Assembly (NCBI GenBank): GCA_037044905.1
Contig: JBAOKB010000018.1
Coordinates: 1 to 64,000 of the forward strand
DNA: 64,000 nucleotides
Direction of reading: 5' to 3'
DNA from: Hortaea werneckii
Taxonomy: Eukaryota > Ascomycota > Dothideomycetes > Mycosphaerellales > Teratosphaeriaceae
Part shown: positions 30,979 through 41,587 of the stretch, piece after piece
Position numbering within the stretch: the first letter of the stretch is position 1
How the letters are laid out: each line of letters begins with the position of its first letter
Program-made: the position numbers and the translations under genes
The notes under the pieces: model-generated
What the model saw: only the letters and a program-made list of their open reading frames with translations
The model's database searches: none
What the model was told of the DNA's origin: nothing

Positions 30979-32721
30979 CTATTTCCCCGTCTTAGCCTTC
31001 TTCTTCGGCCGCTCCACCTTCTCCGCCGTATCGCTATCATCCCCACCGCCCGCATCCGCATCTGCATCTTCCATCTCCTCATCGCTGCCACTCTCCTCGC
31101 CGCCACTGGACTTGGCATCGGAATCAAACTCCTCCGCCACATCGGAATCAGAATCGGCCTGGAAATCTTCATCCACACTCTCATCCTCATCGTCTTCACC
31201 CGCCGAACCTCGGGCGGCATTCACCACCTCCTCATCATCCGAGGACCCGAGATCCGCATCCCCGTTCAGCGCGGCCGAGAGCATCGAGTTCTCCACATCC
31301 ATCTCATTCTTAGTCTTGATGTTCTTAATCTTGAAGAAGTTTTCCAGCGGGGCCTGCTCCTCGCGGTTGATGTTGGAGAACTGGTGTTCGCCGGCGCCAT
31401 TCTTGAGCGTGACGGTGATGTCGAAAGTGCGACTAGCGCTTACGGCGCCGCCGACGCGGGACATGGTGATGGCGGCCACGTGGTCGAAGGAGATGTAGGT
31501 GGCGGGTTTGGGGACAAAGAGGAAGGCGCGGTCGAGGCAGTAGAGGTGGCCTTCGTTGGCTTTGATGCTGCACTTCACACCGCTTTGTTGGTGGTGCGAG
31601 CTGAAGTCGTGCGAAGGCTGGAACAGCTTCTTGCCTGTGAGGCCGTGGAAGATGCGCGCGATGACAGTGCCGATTGGTGCTTCGTACCGGGCTTGGAGCT
31701 TGCCGGCGTACTTTTCTTTCAAGTCTTCTTCCGTCATGTTGAGTTCGATGTTGACTTCTTCGTCGCGTTTGAACTGCATTACGATAAAGGGGTATCGGGT
31801 CTGACCCTGTCTGAGCGGTGGGTCGAGGCCGATACATAGCAGTTGGTGTACATCATCCGGCTTAGGCAGGATGAAGAATCGCTTGGCATTGTCGTAGGAA
31901 ATCTTGTAGTCGTATGTCTTACCGCGTAGTCGGAACGACTTCTCATAGAGGTCGATGTCGAAGCGGCCACGAGGAGTGAGATGCAAGATGTCCAGGAAGG
32001 TCGCGAATGTGTCACCGGCCACCTCGCCGATCTCTGCCTTGTCCATGAGCGCCTCGTAAAAGAGGTTGGCGGCATTCTCCTCCTCCTCGCCATTCTCCTG
32101 CGCATCTTCGCCATCTTCCTCCGCATTCTTTTTCCTGCCTTTCCGCATTTCCGTACCCGGGATGTAGAAGCGCATCTCCGTCAATTGGTCCACAGCACCA
32201 CCAGTCTTCTGACCCTTCTTCTTCGTGCCATTCACCCCATCTACAGGGTCTTGACCATCCTGCGGCAGGCTAAGCTCGACTGCCACCTCATTCTTTCCCG
32301 CCAAGTTCGTGTTCGAGATCTCGGTGTATGGGATCTCAAAAGCAGGCTGATTCCTCACGTTAAAAGTCAACTCATTCCTGCCCAGCTCGCTCTTGCCCCA
32401 GTTCCATCCTCGTAATGCGTGCTCCCTCTGGACCAGCTCCACGCCAAACCAGACCTGGAAACACTTTCGGATCGCATCGTAGTCGTCGGGCCTGAAGCCG
32501 TCCAGTAAGACAACCCCTGCATTCCGTGCAAACACTTTCAGCTCATAGCCCCTTGCTGCTCTTGACCAGGATGCGCTCTGAATGTCCTGCTTGTCGAGAG
32601 TGAATGTCTGGCCACCGCTGCCGCCTGCTGGCTTCCAACCTAGACCAGATTCGGCGACACGGCATTTGCCGGGCTGTTTGGAAAGGTCGAGGTAGATGTC
32701 GTCGAAAGATTCCCTAGCCAT
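30979..32721 (-). CDS. POB3: FACT histone chaperone subunit Pob3
   Basis: Intronless, 580 residues from the ATG at 32721. The frame is open further upstream, but MARESFDDIYLDLSK is the standard Pob3 N-terminus. Domains in order: the N-terminal Spt16-binding PH-like domain, the SSRP1/POB3 domain (GRFDIDLYEKSFRLRGKTYD) and the tandem-PH middle domain. The Rtt106-like part includes FDHVAAITMSRVGG and FEITV-type strands. A strongly acidic tail and a basic end (RPKKKAKTGK) that should act as a nuclear signal close the protein. With Spt16 and Nhp6, Pob3 loosens and rebuilds nucleosomes during transcription and replication. As usual in fungi, the HMG box of animal SSRP1 is absent. Confidence 0.95.
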   Translation of the reverse strand: MARESFDDIYLDLSKQPGKCRVAESGLGWKPAGGSGGQTFTLDKQDIQSASWSRAARGYELKVFARNAGVVLLDGFRPDDYDAIRKCFQVWFGVELVQREHALRGWNWGKSELGRNELTFNVRNQPAFEIPYTEISNTNLAGKNEVAVELSLPQDGQDPVDGVNGTKKKGQKTGGAVDQLTEMRFYIPGTEMRKGRKKNAEEDGEDAQENGEEEENAANLFYEALMDKAEIGEVAGDTFATFLDILHLTPRGRFDIDLYEKSFRLRGKTYDYKISYDNAKRFFILPKPDDVHQLLCIGLDPPLRQGQTRYPFIVMQFKRDEEVNIELNMTEEDLKEKYAGKLQARYEAPIGTVIARIFHGLTGKKLFQPSHDFSSHHQQSGVKCSIKANEGHLYCLDRAFLFVPKPATYISFDHVAAITMSRVGGAVSASRTFDITVTLKNGAGEHQFSNINREEQAPLENFFKIKNIKTKNEMDVENSMLSAALNGDADLGSSDDEEVVNAARGSAGEDDEDESVDEDFQADSDSDVAEEFDSDAKSSGGEESGSDEEMEDADADAGGGDDSDTAEKVERPKKKAKTGK

Positions 32722-33355
32722 CTGAGTTAGTTTACAAGCTAGAGGAAGGTGCTTCCTTGGGCGCAAGGAGTGCTCAAAGGAAGCAAATCTCGCAGGTGCT
32801 AGTAGAGGGGAAAAAGAGGCTCGGGCTGACTCACATGATGAAAAGGGTCTTCTGACGGTAAGTAAGTGGATGTTGTAGGTCTTCACTTGAAGTGGCGTGC
32901 TACCTACCCGCCTTGTTGCGGCTGGTGGCCTAGCAGGTAAGCGACTTGAACGTGCTATGAAAGATTCCGGAGAGATGGATTAAAGTGGTGAATGGAGCAA
33001 GGCGGTCGCAATGTTGATAGGGCGCGGCGGCGGGGAGGATGGAAGTGAAAGTGTCGAGGTGGGTGAAGTGAAGCTACAAGAGCTCGCATTAACGTCGCGA
33101 CTCCAGACGCGAAGACGCGCATTCAGTGCCTGAGGCATGCACTTTCGCCCGGCGCGCCTGCCCAGATGGAATTCCATACCCACCTGCACCTCAGCACTTC
33201 ATGGATCCATGGATACCACTCTAAGAACTCAGAAGTTATATTACACTTGGCGAAAGGCTTGAATATGGCCAGACAAAGTCGCTCAGACTATTCAATCGAC
33301 GTCGCTGTATACAATGATCCGCTGACAAGCTGAAATCAAATATTCAGTTCTGCTA
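32722..33355. other. POB3 upstream region and GH72-like 3' flank
   Basis: About 630 bp with no supported gene. The POB3 frame is open to 32886, but this part is considered 5' UTR. No TATA box was evident. Confidence 0.4.
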
Positions 33356-34962
33356 TTACCCACCTCTAATGGCTGCTTCGATGCCTGGCCAATCAAGACA
33401 GGTATCTGGGATATGAGGTAGCGTTCCTGAGTCTCCCGTATCCGACGAAACCTCTTCGTGTCCCATCTCAGAGTCTGGATCGGCAGCGGCATTCTGAGCA
33501 CGCCTGTCCTCTGCTGATGACATCCGCTCTGCCTCCTGAAGACGAGCTTGATAGTTCCGAAAATCCTCATAAAGTTGCAGCTCACCCCAATATGTCTCCC
33601 GCGTCTCAAGTATCTCGCCTTGATACGCATCGCGAGCTCTTTGTGCATGCCTCACCCGCGACCCAGGTACATTGCCGCTTTCTTCCACTTTAGGAATCAT
33701 CTGGACGAGCCCATAGTCATTCGTCCCTTGCCACATTTCGTATACGCATCCTCCGGAGAAGACCTGGGTCATCTCTGGTGAGTACAAGGCACGCGTTTCG
33801 TCGAACGATCGTGGTAGACCACGTCCTGGCCTTGAACCGTATTCGCAGAGGAATAAGGGAATCTTTGCATCCTTATATCTGTCGATCTACACATGTGTCA
33901 GGCTTGTATCATCATGTGAATGCTCCATCTGTCCAAGTGCCGCGCGCCGGTTTAATAGGAAGACTTACCACGTCACGATAGCCACTGGGATCTCCGTCTG
34001 ACCTGCCCGCCCAAGTATAATGGCAGCCCTGCCCTGTAGATTAGCATCGGATGGCTCGTCTATCCCTCACATATTGACACACCGCCCAAAAATCAACCCG
34101 AAAATCATCTTCGCGAGAGGACAAGTACTCAAGAACCCTCCTATCCCTCTCCCCCGCGGCCGCTGCACCGTAACCCAACGGCAAGATCCTCTGACCCGTG
34201 AGATTACGCTTCAAGCGCATGTACTTTTTCATGTCCCGCACGGCCGCTGCAAGTACTGGTGCGCAGAGCGATTCGGATCTGGCATCGTTAATCAAATGAT
34301 TCGAGACAAGAACGCCGAGCGTGTTTGGATATTGGGCCATAAGGTCTATCGTCTTGAACATCTCGAGCAAGATGGCAGGCTGGTAGGACTCAAGCGGAGC
34401 GTTCCGATTTATGCCGCATTGTGGCGTTGTAAGGGACTGTCATTGTTGACAACGTGGATCAGCAATGTGCACAGCGTTGGACATGAATTGTCGGGGTCCT
34501 TTGGGAGACAAAGCGACATACAGCTAGGACATAAATCCCCGCATCTTCTAACAACTTCATCGATCGATCGTGCGGCTGGGTATTGTCGATGGAATCTCCA
34601 CGTCCCATTTCCCTCAGCATTACTTTCTGCCGTGCACAATCTTTCGTCAAAGTCATCCGTCAAACTTACAGACATAGATCGTATTCACTCCTAAATCCGT
34701 GAAAAGGCCAACATCGTGCTCCAGGCGCTGGAACATTTCATCTTTGAGAGGGTTGTTGGGGCAGTAACCGCCAGTCGGAGTTCTTTGATGAGTATCGTGG
34801 GGTTGGTGGACGACGCCCCGGACGAGAAACTTTGAGATTGATTTCAGCTGCATTTTTCTTTGCTAGGGCCAGAGGGCTTGAGAACTCCCTTACACGACTG
34901 TCTCCTTTGACGAAGTGGGTGCCTTCGATTCGAATAGGTGTACTGCTAGGTGTATCTTTCAT
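33356..34962 (-). CDS. GH72-like (Gas/Gel) protein lacking a catalytic Glu and signal peptide
   Basis: Six exons by eye: complement(33356..33886, 33969..34028, 34083..34436, 34522..34595, 34670..34847, 34894..34962), 421 residues. Family landmarks: KFLVRGVVHQ, DVGLFTDLGVNTIYVYSID, KLLEDAGIYVLA, MAQYPNTLG, CEYGSRPGRG and LYSPEMTQVFSGGCVYE. GH72 enzymes elongate cell-wall beta-1,3-glucan at the plasma membrane using two Glu residues. The nucleophile Glu (LCEYG) is kept, but the acid/base site, normally GNEV, reads SNHLIND, so Glu is replaced by His. No signal peptide, no X8 module and no GPI signal are seen; the C-terminus is a charged helix. It is probably not an active transglycosylase: a pseudoenzyme or a degrading gene. 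The exon 4/5 border has two possible acceptors. Confidence 0.7.
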
Positions 34963-35431
34963 CGTCGTATGGGGAGCTAGCTATCGAAAACCCGACGGCA
35001 GGCTTTGAAGATTCTTGCTGATCTAGCCACTGTCACAATAGTTCCTGTTAGGGATATATTGACGCAGACAAGAGAAATACTGTATTGTCAAGTAGCTATT
35101 TGGTCGAGTCACTTAGGATGTACTTGAAGTTGCTTGACGTAGCTCTAGGTACCTACCTAGGTAGGTAGGTGCTCCGGTCAGCTGCGCTGGTGCCTCAGGT
35201 TTGAATGGCTTTTCTTAATCACACCTGCAAGTGGGCAATAGGTATTGCTTACTGTCTGCGGCTCAGGCGTCTCCGCAAGACAATAATACCCGGAGCGCAA
35301 CCAGAAGACCCAGCCTGTAGCAGAGATACGTAAGTGGGCTTCCTTCATAATAGAGGTCACCACCCAAAAAGCCATCTCCCAGCCCAAGCCAAGATGCTTT
35401 TCCAATCCACCGATTTTTGTCTTCTCTCACA
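34963..35431. other. Intergenic region with a CCTAGG palindrome
   Basis: Holds ACCTACCTAGGTAGGT at 35151-35166, a perfect 16-bp palindrome extended by a GGTA microsatellite-like run. No supported gene. Confidence 0.5.
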
Positions 35432-36387
35432 TTACCAGACTTCCGATGGATCGACTCGAATATTCTCCCCATTGGCCCGGACAGTCTTGCGGTTCTTGTC
35501 CCTTTTTAGCGGCTTTCGCATGTCGTACGCATCACTGCCGCCGTTGTAGTAATCGATGATGCGGCGATAGACGGAATAGCTGCAAATTGGAAAGTCAGTA
35601 ATCAGAACAATGGTATTTTGCATTACTCTCCCCGCCTCCTTCGACATCGATAGAAAGTAGTGAAAGGGAACAGAATAGAGAACAGAGAAAGTCCTGAACG
35701 CAATCAATGCTCGAAGACAAAATTAAAAGTAACCAAAACACAATAGCAGAAGTGAAGAGAAAGACTTACCCCATCCGCTTATAAAGCTGAATAGCCGCCT
35801 CATTCTCCACCCGCACAAACAGATCCACAAACCAGCAATCCTGCTCGTCGCCCACGACCTCCAACGCCTCGGACAGCTTCGTCGCGAACCCCTTCCGCCG
35901 CGCCGCCGGCGCCACGGTCAGACAGGTAATGTGCGCGTGCCAGGGCAGGTAGTTGGGGAATTTCTTCTGGTAGATCTTCAGGTTCGGGTCGTAGGGTTCG
36001 ATCGGGGCGGGGTAGGGGGAGGATTCGAGTTTGCCGAGGACTGTTAGGAGAATGAGGGCGTTAGCTGGAGGGTCTGCTGATGGTGGTATCTGCTTTTGGC
36101 GGTTTTGCACGTGGTGGTGTGGGCGGAGGGTCCATCCTTTGTTACGAGGGCGAGGGGGAAGGGTGGCGAAACATGGGATCCGTAAAGGGAGATGAGGATG
36201 AGGTGTTTGTGTACATACTGTATGCTTCAATCTGTCCGCTTTCATTCTCCATCACTTTACACAGCTGTGGCCATCGCGTGAAGTAATCGAGATAAAATCC
36301 GATATTGTACGTTTCCGTTAGGTGGTCCAGATTGCATGGGTTGAACCGCAAGAGGTCCATGGGCGTCATTGGCCGCACGTTCGCCAT
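35432..36387 (-). CDS. NAA20: N-terminal acetyltransferase B catalytic subunit Naa20/Nat3
   Basis: Three exons, complement(35432..35579, 35770..36040, 36219..36387), 195 residues. The N-terminus MANVRPMTPMDLLRFNPCNLDHLTETY (in two halves: start and NPCNLDHL) is the Naa20 hallmark. The GNAT fold follows, with the acetyl-CoA loop VAPAARRKGFATKL and the terminal strand YKRMGYSVYRRIIDYYNG. NatB acetylates nascent chains starting Met-Asp, Met-Glu, Met-Asn or Met-Gln on the ribosome, together with Naa25. Both introns (178 and 190 bp) are two to three times longer than most in this window. The start was chosen because it gives the family N-terminus. Confidence 0.93.
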
Positions 36388-36960
36388 CTTGTCTTTCACC
36401 CTCAGTCGCCCGAGTGGCACGCCTATTATTAGGAGGCGATCTCTTGATTCGTTTGTTCTTTCTTTCTCGGGCTTGGGTTCTGAACTTTGGTTTTACTTTC
36501 ACACTTGATCACAATAAGTCTTCACAAGTACGGGCCAAAGTCGTGAAGGTCTTCGCGTATCGCGTATCGAGTCGCTCGAATTGCAAGAAAAGAAGTGCAG
36601 TGGCTAGTATTTTAAGTGGCTAATATCAAATGGAAGTAGAAATGGAGCATGTGAGGCAGCTTGCAGGTTCCAATCCGGCAGTTCCCGAAACATCAAATTC
36701 ACTCTCGGTGCCGAGCCCACCTCACAGTCTACATTAAATAGAAACCGTCACGCTGCTAACAGATATAAGTAGGCTGGCAATGACTCATCGAAGGTTCATT
36801 CTCTCGAAGGCGTTGCTGATTCTGTGCCATGCATAAAATGTCTCTTCATCTGTCTTTCTTGAATTAAGTCCATAGGGAAAAGGCTAAAGGGAGACAAAGG
36901 GCACAAAAAGGCTTGGGTAAAGATCTAGTAAATATACAGTAGAAGTGCCTTAAATAGTTT
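36388..36960. other. Intergenic region, NAA20 promoter and uS8m 3' flank
   Basis: 573 bp, no supported gene; both neighbours are on the minus strand. Confidence 0.4.
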
Positions 36961-38123
36961 TTACCAAAATCTACAAAGCGCCTGCCCACCAATGGCTCTC
37001 TCCACGCACTCTCTGGCCTCCATAACTCCCCGATCCGTACTCACAGCCATGATTTCCCCTACACGGCTAAGCCCCTTGACTTCGCCTGCATGGCTTCCTC
37101 TTACAACCGCCCCCAGTTCCCGACTGCTCAGCCATAACCGCTTGGTCGGTTTGCTGATCAACCGCGCCTTGCTGAGCACGGGGCTGCCCTCCCAGTATTT
37201 CAGTCCGAGCCAGAGACGTCTCGAGGCTCGGTTCTTATTCGTGATGAGAGTTGTGTTGTCCGGTTCGAGACCGGGGCTTGTGCCTTCGAGATTCCAAGGA
37301 TCACGGTAGGTTGGTGGGAGAGGGGTGACGTGCTGGGAAGGGATCTCAAGACCCATGGCCTGGATCGTAATTCCGTCCCGTTCAAGGTGGCGGGGTGTTG
37401 CGAAAGCGGCGGGTCCGGCAAAGTAGGCGAGGATGTCACGACCGATCTCGCGCGTGCGAAGGTGTCGACGAAGTTCCTGTTCGGCATCGGCTGCGGAGAT
37501 GCCTTCGGGGAGTTGTTGCAGCATGCTGCTGATTCCAGACTGGCGTAGGATCTTCTGTTCGAATTCTCCTCCCACGCCGGCCGCGACCAGTTCCTCCTCT
37601 GATTTGCCGCCATGCTCGAGGACGAAGTCCATCCAGTGCTTGCGCCAGCCGTCCGCTTCGAGCTGAGCGCTGGATAATCTGCTGCCTTCTACTGCGAATT
37701 GAATGCTTTCTTCAGGATACCCTCTCAACCTCAGAGCTTCCTCAGTCCGAACTCCTCCATAGACTACATCCCACAAAGCGGCCTCTCCACTGCGCGGTCG
37801 GCGGTCGCGGTGCGGGGCGGAGGTAACATGATGATTATCGGGCGCAGCGGATCCGGGGAAGCATGCCGCTGGAGGCGAAGCGCCGCCGAGGTGGACCTGG
37901 GAGAGGAAACCCTGCTTGTGTAGAAGGAGAGCGATGGAGAGGTGGAGGCGGGTGTAGGGGATGGAAGTCAGGCCGAGTCGGGCGAGAGAGGCGTTCTGGA
38001 GATGAGAGCAAACGTGTGCCTGAGTTCGAATCGGTCAGTCAGACAGCTACCGCAGAGAGAGAGAGAGGAAGGGTAGGTCTTGAAGCCATCGTATGGGCCA
38101 CATACAAGGTTGACGAGAGACAT
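36961..38123 (-). CDS. MRPS8: Mitochondrial ribosomal protein uS8m with a large insertion
   Basis: Two exons, complement(36961..38019, 38106..38123), 358 residues; exon 1 codes only MSLVNL. Residues 7-50 (AHVCSHLQNASLARLGLTSI, then LLLHKQGFLSQVHLGG) are the N-terminal uS8 half. The C-terminal half resumes with ASRRLWLGLKYW, VLSKARLISKPTKRLWL, SRVGEIMAVSTDRGVMEA and ends GGQALCRFW. Fungal uS8m is usually about 150-160 residues. Here roughly 200 extra residues separate the halves (TEEALRLRGYPEESIQFAVE, RRHLRTREIGRDILAYFAGP). It is part of the mitochondrial 37S subunit near the central domain of 15S rRNA. The insertion stays in frame without an obvious splice pair, so it seems translated. Confidence 0.88.
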
Positions 38124-38821
38124 GGCGATTCTATGATTTTGGTGGAAGATGGGTGGCCCGCAGGCCGAGCGAAGTGGATGCGCGCAGGTCTTGGATAAAC
38201 TTGGGAAGTCTCGAAGTCGTCCGTGGGCGTGCACACGTCGATGGTCTCTGCGCACTCACGCGCTCGCAATGTCGAAGATATAGTACAGAAGTAGGTGGTG
38301 TGCAGCAATGCCCTGCTTGACTTTCTTTCGATATAACTTCACGCCCGCCGTGAACTCCCGCTGGCAATGCGGCTCTCGGGGGTCATGGAGTTTCGCCTGT
38401 CTTACTAGAAGGAGACTAGTGCTTGGTGACTGGCCATGAAATTGGTGAAAGAGTCAATGAAATATTGGGGGACATGCCGTCAATTTGTTGAATCGGCGCC
38501 AATTCCAGCTAAAGCCGGGCTTCCACATGCCAATCCGCCTGTGTACAGCGCGAAGGCGCTTTCTCGTCTCCCATTGGTTCTGCAACCGCCCATCCCAACT
38601 GCATAGCGGCTACAGGATGCAGCATCGCTGACAGGCCGAGGGTTAGACAGAGAGCTGCCATGGCCTAGAAATAGCTGTCGCTCACGGTAGGTTGTGCTCG
38701 TTCGTTTCTCCATATCACCACTCACCTTTCATCGCCTCCCTCCTACATTCGGTACGGGAGCATTCCACTGCCAACTTGGACCACATTGAGAACGAGAAGA
38801 AGAAGTTGCAATAGTTTGATC
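38124..38821. promoter_or_regulatory. Divergent intergenic region, uS8m / Pro-Gln-rich protein
   Basis: About 700 bp between two divergent start codons; no supported gene or distinct element. Confidence 0.4.
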
Positions 38822-40626
38822 ATGCCGGCAGTCCCCGGGGAGAGCCTACTCACCACACTGTAGGTCTCAGACACAAGGGCGAACATTCCCCCCGCTAAGC
38901 ATCGAATAGCTTCGCAGACGTCCACTATTACTTCTCCGATCCAATTTCAAAACCACCGCATCATCGCTTTGACCGCGGCTCATATGTCTATGTCTACCAA
39001 AATGCCTCTGCTCAGACGGCGAAGCTGGAGATAGCAAATCATGCCGGCACCCCAGATCAGGATGCCTTCTCCGGCAACTTGGAAGTGGCAAGAGTCCACT
39101 ATAGCCACAAGCAGCCAACGCTCTTTACCTTTAACATAGAAGGCGCGATGGTTCAGGATCACAGCCAATGGCACCTCCCCGCCCACGATCCACGAGGGGA
39201 GCAGAAGTACCTCTACAAGATTCATACGTTGGACATCTATCTCTGGACCGAGAGTGATGCCGCATCTTTCCTTCAGAACCTCCGCGCTACGATACCAAGT
39301 CAATATCTCACGGTCAAGGACGCACCGGCTCCTTCCGCAAGCACTTCGAAGGCCCGATCCCCGGCTGAGCACAGAGATTCCATGTCTCCCGTTGTCCAAC
39401 AATTGGAGAAGACTGCCGTAGGCTCTAACTTCCCTCCACGAGCTGAGAGTACCATCTCCGCGCATTCTCTTCCCGGACCTCCAACTCCAGCTACATCAGC
39501 AGGAGCTACGACGAGTTCAGGTCCAGCGTCACCACCTCCACAGGCTCAGCAACAAGCAGCCTACAATCCAGCTGCGCCGGCGGCTCCGGAGCCTATCGCG
39601 CACAGAGAGAAGACGCCCCCTCCACCAGAAGAAGGTGCGCCGCAACAGCAATTTGCCTCCGTGCCGCATGGCTACCAGCCAGGTGGTCCGCAAGTTCCCA
39701 CTCCACAGCAGAGCTCCTTCTTCTCAGGTCCATCGTCTCAGCAACAGCCAATAAGCTTTGCAGGACCGCCGAGAAACACACCCCCAGGGTTCCAACAGGG
39801 GAGAAGTTTCTCGGGAGGTCTACCACCTCCTCCGCCTCCTCCCGGCGCAGCACCGTCCCCATACCAGTCACAGCAAGCAGGATACCCTCCTAATTTCCCC
39901 AGCGGCTCAGGCAGCGGACATGGTACTCCGCAGCCCACCTCTCCACCTCCACAACAGCAGAACTTCCACCGACAATCTTCCTTTGGCATGCCGCCTCACC
40001 AGATCCAACAGCAACCGACACAACAATACGCCACCTACCCTCAAAGTCCGGGCTTCGGCCCCAGTATAGGCTCGCCGGCGGGGATGTCAGGCACCCCTGG
40101 CCATCACCCGCAACAACAGACCCAACAACAGAGTCAATTCCACAACATGTACCCCGGCCAACAGCATCAAAATCATCAACAACCGCCCACCCCTTCAGCG
40201 CCACCAGCATACGCAACCCACACTCCCCTCCAATCCCCCGGCCTCCCTCCCCCACCTACTTCCCAACCACCTGGCGTTGCCACTGCCGGAGGTTACCCGC
40301 AGTACACAACAGGCTACAGCGGTCCTCCCCCACAACAGCAGCAGCAGCAAGTCAGTGGAAGCGCTCCCTACTCTCAAGATCACATGTCAGCCTACCAGCA
40401 GCACCAAGCCCTCTACCGTCCGACGGAAGCGGAGACGGCATTCGGACAGTCGGCGCATGGGTATGGGGCTCAACCTTCCTCTTCCGCTACGGGAGGGGAG
40501 AACAGTAATGCAGGCGGGAAACGCGGTTCGGGTGCGAATGCTGCCGCAGGAGGAGGGGGGAATTTGGAGGGCAGGATGGAGAAGAGGGTTGGTGGGTTTT
40601 TGAAGAGGTTGGATCGGTTGATTTGA
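38822..40626 (+). CDS. Pro/Gln-rich protein with conserved-looking N-terminal domain
   Basis: Two exons, 38822..38859 and 38910..40626, 584 residues, intron 50 bp with a GCTAAG branch site. I do not recognise a named family, though the N-terminal 150 residues look globular: MPAVPGESLLTTL, HYYFSDPISKPPHHRFDRGS, KLEIANHAGTPDQDAFSG and LYKIHTLDIYLWTESDAASF. The rest is disordered, dominated by Pro, Gln, Ser and Gly with poly-Gln and poly-Pro runs, and ends in a short helix (RMEKRVGGFLKRLDRLI). Such tails often drive condensate formation or act as transcription or RNA-binding cofactors, but function is unknown. The first exon was added because it supplies the only ATG in phase with the globular part. 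Confidence 0.75.
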
Positions 40627-41275
40627 GGTGGTTTGAATTTCGAGAGATTTAAAGACGGAGCAGGGAAGGGATAGGGCAGGACAGGACAGGGTAGTGTAGG
40701 GTGTTTTTGTAAGGGGAGTTAGTGAGCGCCTGATACATGTCGTACATAACGGAGGGCAAGGATTGAATAGACACTTAGAGTCTAGGTGCGTGACATTTTT
40801 GCTTGTTCAAAGACGTCGATCTCGTCCTTAAGGTGGTTGATCATACTTGTAGTAATACATTGAGTTAACTTCTGGCTCTCTTTGCCTTGTTTCCAAACAG
40901 CCACTCCTCTCTCGTCGACCCGCTGTGGTCGGGCCCGCGTGGTTTGCAGGTGGCTAGATGGCGTGGTACCAGCAACGTTCATGTCGCAGCATTGTCGACG
41001 TGTATCTCGCGGCGTCTCTAGTAGTGACCTTCCTGGTCTTCCATGCCGGTCCTCCTTTGTTATTGCCTCCGGGCGTGAGCAGCCAAGTGCCTCCATCGCG
41101 TCACTTCAAATTCGTGACCATGACAAGTTTCCACCACCTGCTACAGTCCCTCATTCGCAAAACCCATGTACGCCCGATAGAACATCCCTCGCTAATCTGA
41201 CCAACGCCTTTTTCAAGAGAAAGCCCCAAAACCCCATCGCTTCTCCGGCCAAGCGCCTCTAGAGTCCTACTTTCC
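40627..41275. other. Convergent 3' region, no supported gene
   Basis: Between facing 3' ends. A plus-strand frame at 40882-41262 (126 codons) looks random in composition and was rejected. Confidence 0.4.
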
Positions 41276-41587
41276 TCACTGCCTCTCAGCACCCGCCCGC
41301 CTCTCAACATAAAACCCGCTGTCCGGCCGCCTCAACTCCCTCATCTCCCGCTTACTCAACGCCTGATCGACCTCCTGCACATCGACCAGTTCCTTGACCG
41401 CGAACACCATACCGGCCGTCTGCGGCGAGACAGGATGGTACACGGTCCGCAGACGCTTGTGCAGGCCCAGGGCGGCGAGGACGCCGGAGGATTTCTTGGG
41501 CAGGCCGATCGCGGACCGCATCAGGGTGATACGGAAGTAGCTTTGCGCGGCTGTTGATGCCGCTGTTGCTGCTGATTGCATCGCCAT
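41276..41587 (-). CDS. MRPL33: Mitochondrial ribosomal protein uL30m
   Basis: Intronless, 103 residues from ATG 41587. The uL30 fold is clear: SYFRITLMRSAIGLPKKSSG, then LGLHKRLRTVYHPVSPQTAGM, and FAVKELVDVQEV. Yeast names this protein Mrpl33. It is a component of the mitochondrial large subunit. The short Ala/Ser-rich N-terminus (MAMQSAATAASTAAQ) may serve in mitochondrial import. The frame stays open upstream, but this start fits the family length. It is divergent from SEC6. Confidence 0.92.
   Translation of the reverse strand: MAMQSAATAASTAAQSYFRITLMRSAIGLPKKSSGVLAALGLHKRLRTVYHPVSPQTAGMVFAVKELVDVQEVDQALSKREMRELRRPDSGFYVERRAGAERQ

Noticed and set aside
38005..38045. tRNA-like TTCGAATC in the uS8m intron
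   Set aside because: No matching A box or cloverleaf around it; chance match.
40882..41262. 126-codon plus frame before uL30m
   Set aside because: Random composition, no promoter or domain, located between two convergent 3' ends.
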